Assembly (NCBI GenBank): GCA_019454045.1
Contig: SKCR01001881.1
Coordinates: 1 to 64,000 of the forward strand
Direction: 5' to 3'
DNA: 64,000 bases
Source of the DNA: Zanthoxylum bungeanum
Lineage: Eukaryota > Streptophyta > Magnoliopsida > Sapindales > Rutaceae
The notes below the pieces were generated by a model that was not told the origin of the DNA, searched no databases, and was given only the letters and a program-made list of their open reading frames with translations. A program made the position numbers and the translations under genes. The first letter of the stretch is position 1. Every line of letters starts with the position of its first letter. This document shows positions 1 to 12,098 of the stretch, in pieces.

Positions 1-398
1 AAAATTAATTAACATCAAAACATGGCCAACACATTTTAATCAAAAATCAAACTCATTTCATGCTTCTATACTCACAGCATTTTGGGGTTTTTATTGTCCG
101 ATTCAGTTTCAATCAAATTAAATCCACAATCAGCATTTCCCAATTGATTTCAACACTCATCCAATGATTAAAATCAAAAAATACCATGATATTTAGGGCA
201 TTGTCATTCTCGGCCAAGCCTAGAATTTTGGGGAAAAATTATCCAATCCAATTTTCATGAAATTGATCCAATACAACTTCAATTAAACATCATTAAAGCA
301 TACTCAATCAATTAATTTTATCAAATCATGCTCAAAATCAATTTACCCAATTTTAACCCTAAGTTCAAGTTTCATGCTCAACCTCGCTCTGATACCAT
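1..398 (-). mobile_element. Internal region of element B1 next to its 5' LTR, with primer binding site
   Basis: This AT-rich stretch matches 26337-26785 of the complete element B closely. On the minus strand, the bases just outside the LTR (about 387-398) read TGGTATCAGAGC, the primer binding site for initiator methionine tRNA. That sets the orientation: B1 is transcribed leftwards and its body continues off the window. No coding region is visible. Confidence 0.75.
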
Positions 399-2359
399 TG
401 TTGGGTTTCTACGGTCTAACCGGGATCGATTCAAGCAAGAAACAATATGCGAATACATCAAGGAGGTGCAGAATACTCACAATGATCGGTTGAGCGATGC
501 GAGGAACAATAAAACATCAAGCTTTTCTCCTCCAAGGCTCACGGCAGTGGCTGTTTTGAGCTCCTCAATTTTCGGCCATGGAAGGATCTCCAAGCTCCAA
601 GCTTTTCGAATGATGATTCCATGCTCACAGGTGCGGTTCCCTATCACCTCGCAAGACTCCTAAAGCGTGCTAGCACTCCGGAATTTTTCGCAAAATTTCC
701 TATTGTTTCTCCTTGGCTCACGGCATTGCAGTGAAAAGGAAGAAGAAAATGGCCTTGTGGCCGTGAGAGAGAAGAAGAAATTGAGAGAGGTGAGTTAGGT
801 TGGTGGTTGAAAATTGTGTATTTAATACACTAGTGAATTTCAAAAATTCAATTTCCAAATTTTTACTTTCCAAAAGTCAAAGGCAATTAAAGCAACCACC
901 TCCATCAACTATTCATATCAAAAGTGACTAGACATCATTTCACTCAAAGTGATGTGACTTCTATCACTTGATTGACTAGTGATTTGACGCTTGATGTGAT
1001 TTGCGGGTCGCACTTGAATTCGAAATGCGAGTGCGTCCGCAAACACTCTCGGGCTCGGGTTAGCTAATTCCAAATTAACAATTTTCCGTTGCGACGAAAT
1101 TAAATCTAATTTAATTAAATAACTTTGCCTAGCAAAATTACTATTCACGTCGCTAACGAATTAATTCTAAATTAACTCGTTCGCCCGAATTAAATTCAAA
1201 ATTTAATTCCGCGTCGAAATCCAATTTCGTATAATATATCGAATATATTATTTATCGATTAATTCCAAATTAATCGTATTCTCTCTTTAATTAATATTTT
1301 ATCCCAGATAAAATATCTCTGTAATTAATCCCAGATTATTTCTCTCTCTCATCTAATTAATCCCAGATTAATAAAGTGCGAGTCATACGTCATCGGTGAA
1401 TCTTCGGGAATCGACCCATGAGATCCCCGGATATGTTGGCAGTAAATATGGTCGTCGGACTATCCGAACACGTATGTACCTAGTACTACGTTTGTACCGA
1501 TTTACAAGACAAGGTTGGCTTCTAGCAAAGTGCAATGCCTACCCAATTCTCCAGAAATATCTTTACAGGAATATATGATCTATATTAGGCGTAGTATACA
1601 TAGTATTGTGTATTTCAATCCAGTATCAGATGTCACGTGCAAGGCCTGAGGCTGGAAATGTGTATGCCCCGTACGAAGCACATATCGGATCTCTGGTAAC
1701 TAGTCTCTATAATCGGATAAACATGACCTAGTCATATATCCCGATAGCTGCAGCATATAAGAGAACCAGTTCCATATCCTACGTGATCATCATCTCCACT
1801 ATTACTGGAGTGATACTTCCATCTCGACATCACACCCAATACAATACGATTCTCAATATACCCAGAAGAGGCGTACACAGAACCTATTAAATCCTTGGAC
1901 GACCAAAACCAAAGTATATTGATTGTCGCAAGTATTAGCAGTGGAAGTCTCAGGTTAAGACCAAATACACCTACCCTGATTCGGACTTCCATAGACACAT
2001 AGTAATACTACCAATGGAATTCTGATGGGTCTATCCAGAGCGAAACTGTTTTCCATACCATCGGTAAAACACAACCTTCTACTACACTTGCATGAGTATC
2101 CTATACCAAAATATATGAGAACTATGCTGTTATGCTCCCACAACGCGCACAAGTGTAATATTAGTCTATTCCGCATTATCGATGTCCAATCTCGATAATA
2201 CTACAACTAGGGATATTTAATGATTAAACCTTTATGGATTGATACTGTCTCATATCATCTCAATCCAGAAACTAATCATATGGACCTTTCATCATTTATA
2301 CATCTTGGTGATCTAATCACAAATGATAAAAAAGCAATTTCCTTCATAACTGTCCAACA
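399..2359 (-). mobile_element. 5' LTR of element B1 (B family, about 2 kb)
   Basis: Begins TGTTGGG and ends CCAACA on the plus strand, so it has the short inverted ends of an LTR. It aligns along its length with 20125-22143 and 26786-28804. The adjoining methionine-tRNA primer site marks it as a 5' LTR in minus orientation. It sits in the gag gene of copia element A. The five bases after it (TAAAG) should be one copy of the target duplication; the other would lie beyond the left edge. ORFs inside it are not supported as genes. Confidence 0.8.
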
Positions 2360-2864
2360 TAAAGTTACTATGAATCTGTTCCATACGCGACTAGACGATG
2401 GACAAGCTGTGAGCTCGCATGTTCTTCACTTGGTTGATTTGATCGAACAACTGAGGCAATATAATCTCCCTCTGAATGACATTCTCGGTAGGAGTGTCAT
2501 TCTTGGTTCGTTCCCAGCTTCTTATCACAAATTCATGATGTATTTCAACATGAATAGGATTATCTGTTCCTACCATGAACTGCATAAGATGTTGATCACG
2601 GCGGAAGAGGACCTAAGGAAGAGAGTACCGACTCGCCCTCCGAAAACTACTTCACTCTCTACTTCTTCCCATGCCTGCCCAAAGGGAAAGAAGACGAAAG
2701 CAAAGAAGAAGAATGGCTTTGGTCTTCCACCGCAAGGAAAGATAGCAAATCCCAAGAGGGCACCTGAAGATAAATGCCATCATTACAGCAAGGTCTCAAT
2801 ACATTGCCCAGATAAGGAAAGAGAGAGCATCTACATCATGTACATTTATTTTTCCAGTTATTGA
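2360..2864 (+). pseudogene. Copia element A: gag remnant
   Basis: The translation reads as the UBN2-type gag of Ty1/copia elements: a stretch starting MNLFHTRLDDGQAVSSHV, then a helix-rich part with LVDLIEQL and LRQYNLPL, then a lysine-rich segment. The zinc knuckle near 2778-2812 is damaged: first cysteine, histidine and last cysteine remain (KCHHYSK...HC), but the second cysteine is tyrosine and the spacing is off. The left end is cut by LTR B1. Gag forms the particle shell; this copy cannot. Confidence 0.8.
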
Positions 2865-3375
2865 TATCTCAATAGCTTGTGAAGCTGTTACATCTAGCTG
2901 GATTTTGGATTCTGCTTGTCATGTTCACATTTGTAATTCGTTGCAGGTGCTGAAGGAAAGTAAGAAGCTGAAGCCTGGAGAGATGCAGTTGCATTTTGGG
3001 AGTGGAGACTCTCTGGATGCGGTTGCAGTGGGAGTATGCGAGATCCTCTTGTCGAGTGAGAGCTTTTTGTTATATGATTGCTATGTTGTACCAGGATGTG
3101 TAGCCAATATTATATCTCTTTTTGTATTAGATACAGAAGGTTATCATGTTAATATTAAGAATTGTTCTTTGTATTTATGTGATAAACATAATATTCAGAT
3201 CCTTTGTTGTCCAAATGAGCATGGTCATTACACATTGCATACTTCTAGAGATATTTTGAATACTAGGATTAATAAATGTAGTTTACATGTAGTTAATAAT
3301 ACTAAACTATGACATATGAGGCTAGGTCATATAGACGTTAAACACCTTACCCAATTGGTTAGGAATGTTTTGATA
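2865..3375 (+). pseudogene. Copia element A: protease and GAG-pre-integrase remnant
   Basis: The reading frame starts with SWILDSACHVHICNS, matching the copia aspartic protease active-site context (WxLDSG, here with A in place of G). It continues into the GAG-pre-integrase zinc region, with LGHI after an in-frame stop at about 3310 (LWHMRLGH expected, TGG changed to TGA). The glycine loss and the stop argue against function. The frame is cut at 3375 by solo LTR C and resumes at 5848 with the expected next residues. Confidence 0.8.
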
Positions 3376-5842
3376 TAGTTGGTGCTTGGAGTGCCAATCC
3401 GATTTGTACATTTTATTATTTATTAATAAAATAACTACATTTTTCATTCCATACCTGATTAATGGTATTGTCATTATGCATATTAGATTGATGTATAGAT
3501 ATGATAAGAATCACAATGACCTTAGAATAGTCACGACGCTAGGTGTAAACTATTCTTAAATTAAATATTCATAGTCGTTGGTTTTGGAATACGGGTCGAA
3601 TTCCTATAACCTAGAAGACTAGCACATGTCATATATTGGAATTGGAGTTCCAATGGTTTAACGCGATGTACCATGAGTTTTGGAAACTCGTATAGACATG
3701 TGGGTATTCGTTGGAGTGAATACTGAATGACTCATAGGTGATTCCTAATAGTTGGAAGTACACCACACCGTCAATATGAATCTCCTCGAGTCGAGTAGCA
3801 TATGTAATCCTTTGACTGTAGGATAACATTGATTTTGTGTGAGATCCTCCACACTTTGATGCCAAGTATGTCGGAAACCTTTCATGGTCTGGCCTCTAGA
3901 TATTCGTTGGGTGTGGACCGATGCACTCAGTAATCAAGTGCGAAGCAAGATAGAACTTGTCGGCCCATATGTGTACAATAAGGGGTTTAGGTATCCATGT
4001 ATGTAAAGTCACGATTCTTAAGACTTTGACCAAAGCCGATCACCTAGGGTGGATCGCATCAGTTGTAAGGAATCGTGGACATGTCGACATGAGATGTGCG
4101 TCTTGGAAACTTGACGGTGTATTCTATGTTCCTAAGCACAACTCGGATAGCCTACGACAGAGAAATTGTTAAAATATGTGATGACCTCGACTTGTATAGT
4201 TCAGAAAGGTCGTTCGTGTTCTTCACGAATTCGGAGGTGGCCGAATTGCATACATATTAGCTAGGCTTATATGACGAACGTGTCTGAACTTAGAGAGTCC
4301 CAATATAAAGTGTACTCGTTGAGCACTTAGGTAGCTGATTAATTTTGATAAAAGATAATAGTCGATATTATAATTTTCAACTAAGATAATCAAATGTTAT
4401 TAGATAACATTGATTATTTACTTTGACCTAATTGGATTAATTGGATTAATTCAATAATTACACAAGGGCTTAATTGTAAAATCATAATTATCTCTACCAT
4501 TTGAGGATATTATGGTAATTGTAAATATGTAATAATATGTGGTTTTGACTTGATTTAATTGGATTAAATCAAGATGGAAAACAGTGTACTAATCCATTTC
4601 CTAATCCTTGGCTTGATTTAATTGGATTAAATTAAAATGAGAGACAATGGAGATTAGTCACACCTAATTATACATATTTGGACAAATTAGATTAAACCCA
4701 CTTTTTTATTAATTAAAAATTGCCTAAGTTTTGCTATAAATAGCAAGCTTATGAAGGTTTTAATTACAAGTTCAAATACAACCAAATTCTTAGAGAGATT
4801 AGCCTAAGTTAGAGAAGTGTTTAGAGAAGCTTGTGAGTTCTCTACAACATTTCATCTAGGAGAAATCAAGATTTGATCTTGAAGTGAAGCTTGCTAGCAT
4901 TGGAAACAAGATTGGATCTTGGAGTCAAGCTTGCACACTTTGGAGGTTCTCCAACAATTTCAACAAATGAGAAATAGATTGGATCTTGCATCAAGCTTAG
5001 TAGGTAAAGTTTGATCTTCTCCAAAGCTATGTTTATTTGTGTATTAGATGCATGATCACATAGCTTAATGTTGAATAAAGCTAATCTATTGTGTTAGGAT
5101 ACTTTAGAAGTATAAACACAACATGCTTGTAATTAGGTCAAAGATGTTCATGTTGGACATGGAACAATTAATTAGATTTTAGAACTCTAGATTAAAGCTT
5201 AGAGCTATGGCTACCATTCTAGAATCACTTGACCACTTTTGGGTGACCTAGAATTATTCATGAGACATTTCTTATTGGGATTCTAATTTGATTTGTGTAT
5301 TGGATTCAAAATTTACGCAAGTGCGTATTTAGAATAAATTTATGTTTTTGTAAAATATTTGATATTTTGAAAAACTTGATTTTTATTCTATAACATGTGT
5401 TTATGTTGGTTTTTGAAATTAAAAATTAATTTTGGGTATTTTTGAAGTGTTTAGGGAAGACCGGAAGCTATTAGGTAATAGACCCTAATAGCATCAGCTC
5501 TCTGGAAATTTTCCAGAGAGCTGAAGCTTTGTAAGCAAAACAAAATAATTGAAAACAATAAAAAAATATTGTGCGCTACAGTGACACGCGCACTGTAGCG
5601 CGTACAGTGCGCGCGTCATTGTAGCGACCAGGTACGCGCAACGCGCGTTGATTTTGTTTTCTCTCGTTCTGGAGCTTCCAGACTCTGATTCGGTCCCAGT
5701 TTTTTCCTATACACTCGTAATAGAATATAATATTTCATTAAATAATTTAAAATTACATCCATACTTGATATCCATGGGTTAGACCCATTTCCGCGGGGCA
5801 TCGATCCAACCCTAGGGGTTCCACAACTGCCCCCAACAAGTT
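3376..5842 (+). mobile_element. Solo LTR C (copia type) inside element A
   Basis: Begins with a variant of the TGTTGGTGCTTGGAGTGCCAAT start shared by LTRs at 17673, 35369, 42055 and 45746, and ends near CCCCAACA followed by AAGTT or similar. TGATA is found on both sides (3371-3375 and 5843-5847). Removing the insert plus one TGATA restores the frame of the host copia polyprotein, which supports the boundaries to within a few bases. No internal region is present, as expected after LTR-LTR recombination. Its closest relative in the window is the truncated copy at 45746. Confidence 0.75.
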
Positions 5843-5847
5843 TGATA

Positions 5848-6456
5848 CCAGATCTCACCATTGAACCTTATCCAACTTGTGAATCATGTATTCAGGGTAA
5901 GATGACCAAAGCTCCATTTTCTGGTGTTGGACATCGAGCCACTAACTTATTGGAACTCGTACATTCTGATGTATGTGGTCCACTAAGTCAAACTGCTTAC
6001 AATGGTTATTCGTACTTCGTTACCTTTACCGATGATCTATCAAGGTACATTTATGTCTATCTGATGAGACAAAAATTGGAAACCTTTGAAAAGTTCAAAG
6101 AGTTCTGTAATGAAGTAGAAAAACAGACTGGTCAATATATTAAATGCCTTCGATCTGATCGAGGCAGCGAATATATGAGTAGTGAGTTCATGGATTATAT
6201 GAAGGAGAATGAGATTTTTGCTCAATATACTCCTTCAAGTACTCCACAACACAATAGAGTGTCTGAGAAGAGAAATCGAACTTTATTGGATATGGTCCGA
6301 TCTATGTTGAGTTTTACAGATTTGCCCTATTACTTAGAGGCTACTCTTTTAGTAGCTGCACATCTTTTGAATAAGATTCCTTCAAAAGTTGTTCCTACGA
6401 CTCCATATGAGATATGGATCGGTAGGAAACCAAATCTTAATTATTTTAAGGTTTGA
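5848..6456 (+). pseudogene. Copia element A: integrase core
   Basis: This is the end of the zinc-binding domain (PTCESCIQGKMTKAPF) and the integrase catalytic core. The three acidic residues are visible: D in HSDVCGPL, D in RSDRGSEY and E in VSEKRNRT, so the DDE triad is intact here. The frame ends at a TGA at about 6454-6456 where the family has tryptophan (V-W-GCPAYV). The enzyme inserts element cDNA into the host genome; this copy is inactive because neighbouring domains are broken. Confidence 0.88.
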
Positions 6457-7374
6457 GGTTGTCCTGCCTATGTCAGGATGACTCAGCAAGATAAGCTTTC
6501 GCCTCGAGGGCAAAAGTTTAGGTTTGTTGGATATCCTTCGAATATGAAGGGTTTATATGTCTATGATATCGAGCATCGAAATGTGTTCGTAGCTCGCTTC
6601 ACAAAATTTATAGAGGTAGTAATTTTGTCAGAAGGTGGTAATCATAGACATGTTGAACTTGATGAAGTCCAACCTGAAAACAACGAACCAACAGAGGAAC
6701 TTGAAGTTCAATTAGATGAAAAACTTCAACAAACACACTCCGTAGGTCACAAAGGTTTCTAGACCTCCTGAACGCTTGTATTTGATACAAGAAAAGAGTC
6801 TCGATGTTCTATTAGTTGAAGAGACTGACATTTTTACCTATAGAGAATCGATGTAGGACATCGACTCCGTGAAGTGGCAAAATACCATGAAATCCCAATT
6901 GGACTCAATACATGAGAATCAAGTTTGGGACTTGTTCCGCTTCCCGAAAGAATTGTTAATATCGGTTGTAAATGGGTTTACAAAAGGAAGCGCCGGCCTG
7001 ATGGAAGGGTGAAACCTATAAGGCCCGACTGACGCAAAGGTTACACGCAACGACCTGACGTCGACTACGATGAAACTTTTTCGCCAGTAGCAATGCTTAA
7101 GTCTATTAGGATTTTGCTTTCTATAGCTGCTTATCATGATTACGAGATTTGGCAAATAGATGTCAAAATGGCTTTTCTAAATGGATTTCTTGATGAAGAA
7201 ATCTATATGGAATAGCCAGAGGGTTTTGCATCTAGCGAGAACTCGGGTATATGGTATGAAGCTTAAGAAGTCCATTTATGGACTTAAACAAGCTTCACGA
7301 AGTTGGAATTCGATTCGACGAGATTATTAGATTGTCTGGTTTTCTCAAGAATTCAGAAGAATCAAGTGTGTATC
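6457..7374 (+). pseudogene. Copia element A: integrase C-terminus and N-terminal half of reverse transcriptase
   Basis: After the nonsense codon the family signature GCPAYVR continues, with RGQKFRFVGYPSN. From about 6830 comes the copia reverse transcriptase start, including CKWVYKRKRRPDGRV, VDYDETFSPVA and QIDVKMAFLNGFLDEEIYM. Several stops and frameshifts are scattered through it. The sequence is cut at 7374 by gypsy element D, and the next codons of the same domain resume at 16651 (KASGSMVVFLVLYTDD). Confidence 0.85.
7370..7374. repeat. Target site duplication GTATC, left copy (element D)
   Basis: GTATC lies directly before the D 5' LTR and again at 16646-16650 directly after its 3' LTR, a perfect 5-bp duplication. 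Confidence 0.9.
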
Positions 7375-9175
7375 TGATGAGCGGAAAATATATCAATATT
7401 TACCGCCCCTTTAACTTAATATTTTATTAGTTTCTCGGGTTTGATGAACTTTTTGATGTGTTTTAGTTTATTTTGCAGATAAAATAATATCGGGTCTCAA
7501 TGAAATCATTTAGGATGAAATATGGGTCAAATAAGGGCAATTATTGGACTTGATATTTTAATTTTGGAGATTGGAAACTTGAAAGGGCGTTTTTGACGAA
7601 GTGCAGTTTTGGAAATTCCAGTTTTGCGCATCTGTCGTATTTTGGGCATAACCTTTTACTCCGATATCGGATTGAGCTGATTCAAGTTCCAGATTAAAGA
7701 AGACTCAAAGATCTACAGCTTTGAAAGAGAAAATATTTTCTATTCTGAATATTTCATGACCGAAATTGATGAACCATCCAGAAGTGTGTGATGTGTAATT
7801 ATTAAAGTCATTTCAATCATTTTCAAAGCAAAATATAAAAATAAATAATTAATAAAAATTATCAAATCACCACCAAACAAGATAAGAAATTAGTGGAGCA
7901 ATTAATTATGGATTGGTGGAGTAATTAGTGGAAAAATTAATAATGGATTTGGTAAGAATTTGATGGATGATTTGATGGAGGCAAAATTTTGCCTATAAAT
8001 ACCAAGCCATTTCATTTGTAAAATTCATACTTTCTTCTAAGGAATTCTTAAGAATACTAAGAAGATTGTATCTTGTTTGTTTATTTATAGCTTTTAGTAA
8101 TTAATTTCCGCTTTCGCACTTTCTTTTCTTTACTTTTCAGTTTTTACTTTCCGTAATTTACTTTTACGCAAAACTTTTCTTTCTTTAATTTTCAGTTTTA
8201 CTTCAGCAATTTACTTCAGCATTTACTTTTCAGCAATTTACTTCAGCTTTTACTTTTCAGCAATTTACTTTCAATTTACTTTCAGCATTTACTTTTCAGT
8301 AATTTACTTTCAGCATTTATTTTCAGATTAATATTCAGTATTAATTCAGCATTTATTTTCAGCATTTAATTTCAGCATTTAATTTTCAGTATTTTACTTT
8401 ATGTCTTTTATTTTATTTAAGTTTTTTTACTACCCGTAAATATGTGTCGTAACTAAGCCAGTTATCTGGGGTTGTGATGAAATCCAATATCACCGGTTTA
8501 TAGGGGTTAAATTATAGTTTGGGTAATATAAAGGTTTATTTATGAGTCTTAATCTTAATGCTTTTTCATTAACTGGCCATTAATAAAATTGAACTGGGAA
8601 ACTTAAAATGAACTAGACATAGGGATTTTAGGTTTAAGACCTTAGACTCAATAGCCCACGATCTTCCTTGAGGATAGATAACCCTTTAATAGATTTCCTT
8701 ACAGGAGGAATATACCTGTCGGGCGGGGGTAGCCATAATTGGAACTTAAACTTAATGAATCCAGATAATTTGGTTGACATAGACATATGGTTCAATTGGG
8801 TTAAACTGGGTATTTGCGTCTGACCATCGACAGAGGCTTTTACATAATTTAGTGTTCCAGGTTAATAAATCAATTTATTACCAAACATTAAGATAACCAC
8901 TTCATCTTTAAAATGATATTGGAAGAAATCACAACCCTAGATAGTTTTTAATATTGAATTTTCTTAAAACCTACTTTCGAACAATTTTATTTACTTGTTT
9001 TTAAATTTAGAATCGTCACCATTTCAAATCAATCAAACAACCTGTTAGATACTAGTAATCATTTGACCTCATAAAATTAATAGATTAGATATTAAGTCCT
9101 GTCGTGGGATCGATATTTTTATACTACTTGAACGATACGTGCGCTTGCGTTATACGTGTGTGTTTACGCCGGTCA
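7375..9175 (+). mobile_element. 5' LTR of gypsy element D
   Basis: Starts TGATGAGCGG and ends GCCGGTCA; near-identical to 14853-16645. A TATAAAT box at 7994-8000 lies in a typical promoter position. Downstream (8100-8400) is a degenerate tandem array of TTTACTTTCAGCA-like units. The LTR should supply the promoter and polyadenylation signals of D. Confidence 0.92.
7994..8000 (+). promoter_or_regulatory. TATA box of the D 5' LTR
   Basis: CCTATAAATACC context. The same box occurs at 15464-15470 in the 3' LTR and, inverted, near 25711-25720 in the related solo LTR. Conservation in three copies supports it as the LTR promoter. Confidence 0.6.
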
Positions 9176-9181
9176 AGTTTT

Positions 9182-9199
9182 TGGCGCCGTTGCCGGGAC
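9182..9199 (+). promoter_or_regulatory. Primer binding site of element D
   Basis: TGGCGCCGTTGCCGGGA starts six bases after the 5' LTR. This is the primer site typical of Athila/Tat-type plant gypsy elements, usually ascribed to an aspartate tRNA. It fixes D on the plus strand. Confidence 0.85.
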
Positions 9200-9305
9200 T
9201 TATTTATCTTTTACTATTAGTTTAGGGGTTAGATACGTTACTTGTATCTAATTTCTTTTTACTTATTGTTTTTGTTTTCTTGTGTTTCAGGTTCTCAGAA
9301 ACTAC

Positions 9306-11035
9306 ATGAGACGAACCAGAAGCTTTGAACTCCGACCGCTTGACCCAGAAATTGAAAGAACCATCAGACAGTTGAGAAGGGAAAGGCGAGAGAAGGCCAA
9401 GAAGCTTTAGTCAACATGGAACCTGAACCTTTGGAGGTTGCACCACCAATTCCCATTCGAGACAGAACCATTCCGGTGGTTGACAGACTCATTTCCTGTA
9501 TTGTACTTCCTCCCTTACCAGCAAATGCGGTGTGACATCAAAAATGCATTCAGATGATTCAGCAGTCAGTTCAGTTTGGGGGGAATGCAACTGAAGATCC
9601 TAATGCCACATCAGTAACTTCCTGGAAGTTTGCGGCACTTTCAACTACAACAGAGCATCAGAAGAAGCAATGAGACTGCGAGTTTTCCATATTCCTTGAA
9701 GGACAGAGCTAAAGCTTGGCTACATTCACTACCAGCAGGTTCCATCACAACTTGGAACACTTTAGCCACCAAATTTCTTGCAAAGTACTTTCCACCAGCC
9801 AGAACCGGAAAACTGAGGAATGACATCACATCCTTTGTACAACAAGATTCAGAATCCCTCTGCGAAGCTTGGGAAAGGTACAAAGATTTGCTCCGGAAAT
9901 GTCCTCACCATGAGATTCCAAATGGCTTCAAGTCCAAACATTCTATAATGGACTTTCTGGAATAATGAGAACCACAATCGATGCTGCTGCTGGAGGAGCT
10001 TTGATGGCAAAAGGAGAAGATCAAGCCTGGGACCTAATCGAAGAAATGGCCAACAACAATTCCTTGTGGCCAACAGAAAGGAGCATGATCCAAAGAATTG
10101 CAGGAATTTATGAAAGTGGAGCCAATACAGCAGTCAACACCAAGCTAGATCAGATATGCAAATTCATGGAGACTCTTACCACTGGATCCACAAGTTCACC
10201 ATATGGAGGAGCACCAGAGTCAAACCAACTTGAAGAAACGGTGAATTTGTCAACAATTTCAACAGACAGGGGAACAATCCATATTCCAACACCTACAACC
10301 CAGGGTGGAGGAATCATCCTAATTTTTCATGGAGCAACAATTCAGGCCAACAGCAGAACTATCCACCACCTGGATTCCAGCAACAGAACAAAAGCCAGGA
10401 GCAGGCAAATGAACCAGGAATAACAGAAGTGACCCACTTGAAAAAGATAGAAGCAAAACACGACTCTCAAGAGCAAGATATGATGCTATGTTTCAATCCC
10501 AGCAGCATTAATTCAAGGTCAATCTGCTTCTATTAAAGCACTGGAGAATCAAATTGGACAACTGGCAAATGCTCAGAGTTACAGACCGCCAGGTACCCTT
10601 CCTAGCAACACAGAGCCAAATCCAAGAAACATGGGGAAGGAGCAATGTCATCCAATGTGCATGCATCAAAGCGGTACTGAAATCAACAAAGATGTTGGAG
10701 CCAAACAACTGCTGAGGAAGTTCCAAAAGAAACAAAGCAACAGATGGAGGAAAAAGAAGCAAAGGAAAAAGAACAGATCACTCCACCTCCACCTTTTCCT
10801 CAACGTCTTCAGAAGAACAAATTGGACAAGCAATTTTCTCGGTTCCTGGAGATCTTCAAAAAGCTGCATATCAACATTCCATTTGCAGAAGCGTTGGAAC
10901 AAATGCCCACCTATGCCAAATTCATGAAAGATATTCTTTCACGAAAGCGGAGATTGGGAGATTACGAGACAGTAGCATTATCAGAAGAATGCAGTGCTAT
11001 CATTCAGAGGAAACTTCCCCAAAGTTGAAAGATCC
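9306..11035 (+). pseudogene. Element D: Athila-type gag (broken)
   Basis: A start at 9306 opens MRRTRSFELRPLDPEIERT, which stops at 9410. The family frame then continues in pieces. The Retrotrans_gag domain is clear around 9540-9990 (QMIQQSVQFGG, SLKDRAKAWLHSLP, ITTWNTLATKFLAKYFPPA, AWERYKDLLRKCPHH, IDAAAGGALM). Further pieces are the QIGQLANAQSYRPPGTLPSN stretch near 10545-10610 and the segment before protease (LDKQFSRFLEIFKKLHINIP, TYAKFMKDILSRKR). At least five frameshifts or stops separate the pieces. Gag builds the particle; this copy cannot make a full-length protein. Confidence 0.88.
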
Positions 11036-11470
11036 TGGCAGTTTCACTGTTCCTTGCGTCATAGGAGAACATAACTTTGGTAAGGCTTGTGTGATTTAGG
11101 TGCGAGTGTTAACTTGATGCCTTTTCTATTTTCAGGAAATTACAGATTGGAGAAACAATGCCAACTTCAGTCTCACTGCAACTTGCTGATAGAACGCTCG
11201 TATTTCCAAGAGGCGTAGTTGAGGATGTGCTGGTCAAGGTTGACAAATTCATTTTCCCAGCAGATTTTATTGTCCTTGATATGGAGGAAGACGCAGACGT
11301 GCCAATCATCCTTGGGAGACCATTCTTGGCTACAGGTCGAACCATTATTGATGTACAAAAAGGAGAATAACCATGAGGGTACAGGACCAAGAAGTAACAT
11401 TCAATGTTTTCAAGGCCATGAATTTCCCAGATGATGAAAAGAAGGAGGAATGTTTCAAACTTGATGTGAT
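11036..11470 (+). pseudogene. Element D: aspartic protease (retropepsin-like)
   Basis: The active site reads CDLGASVNLMP at about 11090-11122, the Athila form of D-S/T-G. It is followed by a flap region and LGRPFLATGRTIIDVQKGE. A stop at about 11368-11370 breaks the frame where one T appears lost, and the family sequence resumes in the next frame (TMRVQDQEVTFNVFKAMNF). The catalytic aspartate is kept. The protease would cut the Gag-Pol polyprotein. Confidence 0.85.
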
Positions 11471-11589
11471 ACACAGTACCATTCAGAACTCAATGCAAGA
11501 CAAAGTTCTACTGACAAACTTAAAACATGTCAATTGCCTGTGGAGCCTAAAGATAAAGCGTCTTTGTACTGAAGGAGCCAATTCTTGCA
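11471..11589 (+). other. Deletion junction in D: reverse transcriptase, RNase H and integrase core absent
   Basis: Sequence passes in about 120 bases from the post-protease segment (EECFKLDV) to the integrase C-terminal region (QLNELEEF). In a complete Athila-type element more than 2 kb of polymerase, RNase H and integrase core would lie here. No reverse transcriptase motif is found anywhere between 11035 and 14852 on either strand. Confidence 0.75.
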
Positions 11590-11964
11590 CTACAAGCAAC
11601 AGAAGAGAAAAAGTTCCACCAGCTCAACGAATTGGAGGAATTTCACAATCAGCCTTTTGAGGATGCCAAATTGTACAAAGAAAAGGGCAAGAAAAGACAT
11701 GATGAGAAGTTAGTGCGCATACAACTGGAACCAGGGCAGAAGGTACTGTTAAACAAATCAAGGGTGAAATTCTTCCCATGGAAGCCAAAATCACGGTGGT
11801 CAGGTCCATTTGTGATCACCAAAGTTTTACCAAATAGAGCCGTTGAGATACATGATCCTGACGCTAACAAAACTTTCAAGGTTAAAAACAAGCGTGTCAA
11901 GCACTACTGGGGAGAATCATTTGAGCGACAAAAAGAAAGTGTTACACTTTCAGATCCAGCTTAA
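11590..11964 (+). CDS. Element D: integrase C-terminal domain remnant
   Basis: Reads HQLNELEEFHNQPFEDAKLY, then KRHDEKLV, LEPGQKVLLNKSRVKFFPWK, SRWSGPFVITKV and an acidic-basic tail. This is the GPY/F-type C-terminal integrase region of Athila elements. It is open to the stop at 11962-11964, but the catalytic core is missing, so it cannot integrate DNA. The bases after it, about 11965-12030, contain GGGAGGCAACCCAT, a conserved post-pol block as I remember these elements. Confidence 0.8.
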   Translation, partial: LQATEEKKFHQLNELEEFHNQPFEDAKLYKEKGKKRHDEKLVRIQLEPGQKVLLNKSRVKFFPWKPKSRWSGPFVITKVLPNRAVEIHDPDANKTFKVKNKRVKHYWGESFERQKESVTLSDPA

Positions 11965-12098
11965 CGTTCGAGAAGTCAAGTCTGGCTGACGACTTTAAAC
12001 TTAGCGCTAGCAGGGAGGCAACCCATGCAATTTGTGTATATTGTGATTTGGTGTGTTTTATTTTGTGTGTTTATTTTTGCAGGTTTAGTCATTTCAAG

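Noticed and set aside
2220..2359. 5' part of the ORF that runs into the copia gag
   Set aside because: These codons belong to LTR B1; only sequence from 2360 is gag.
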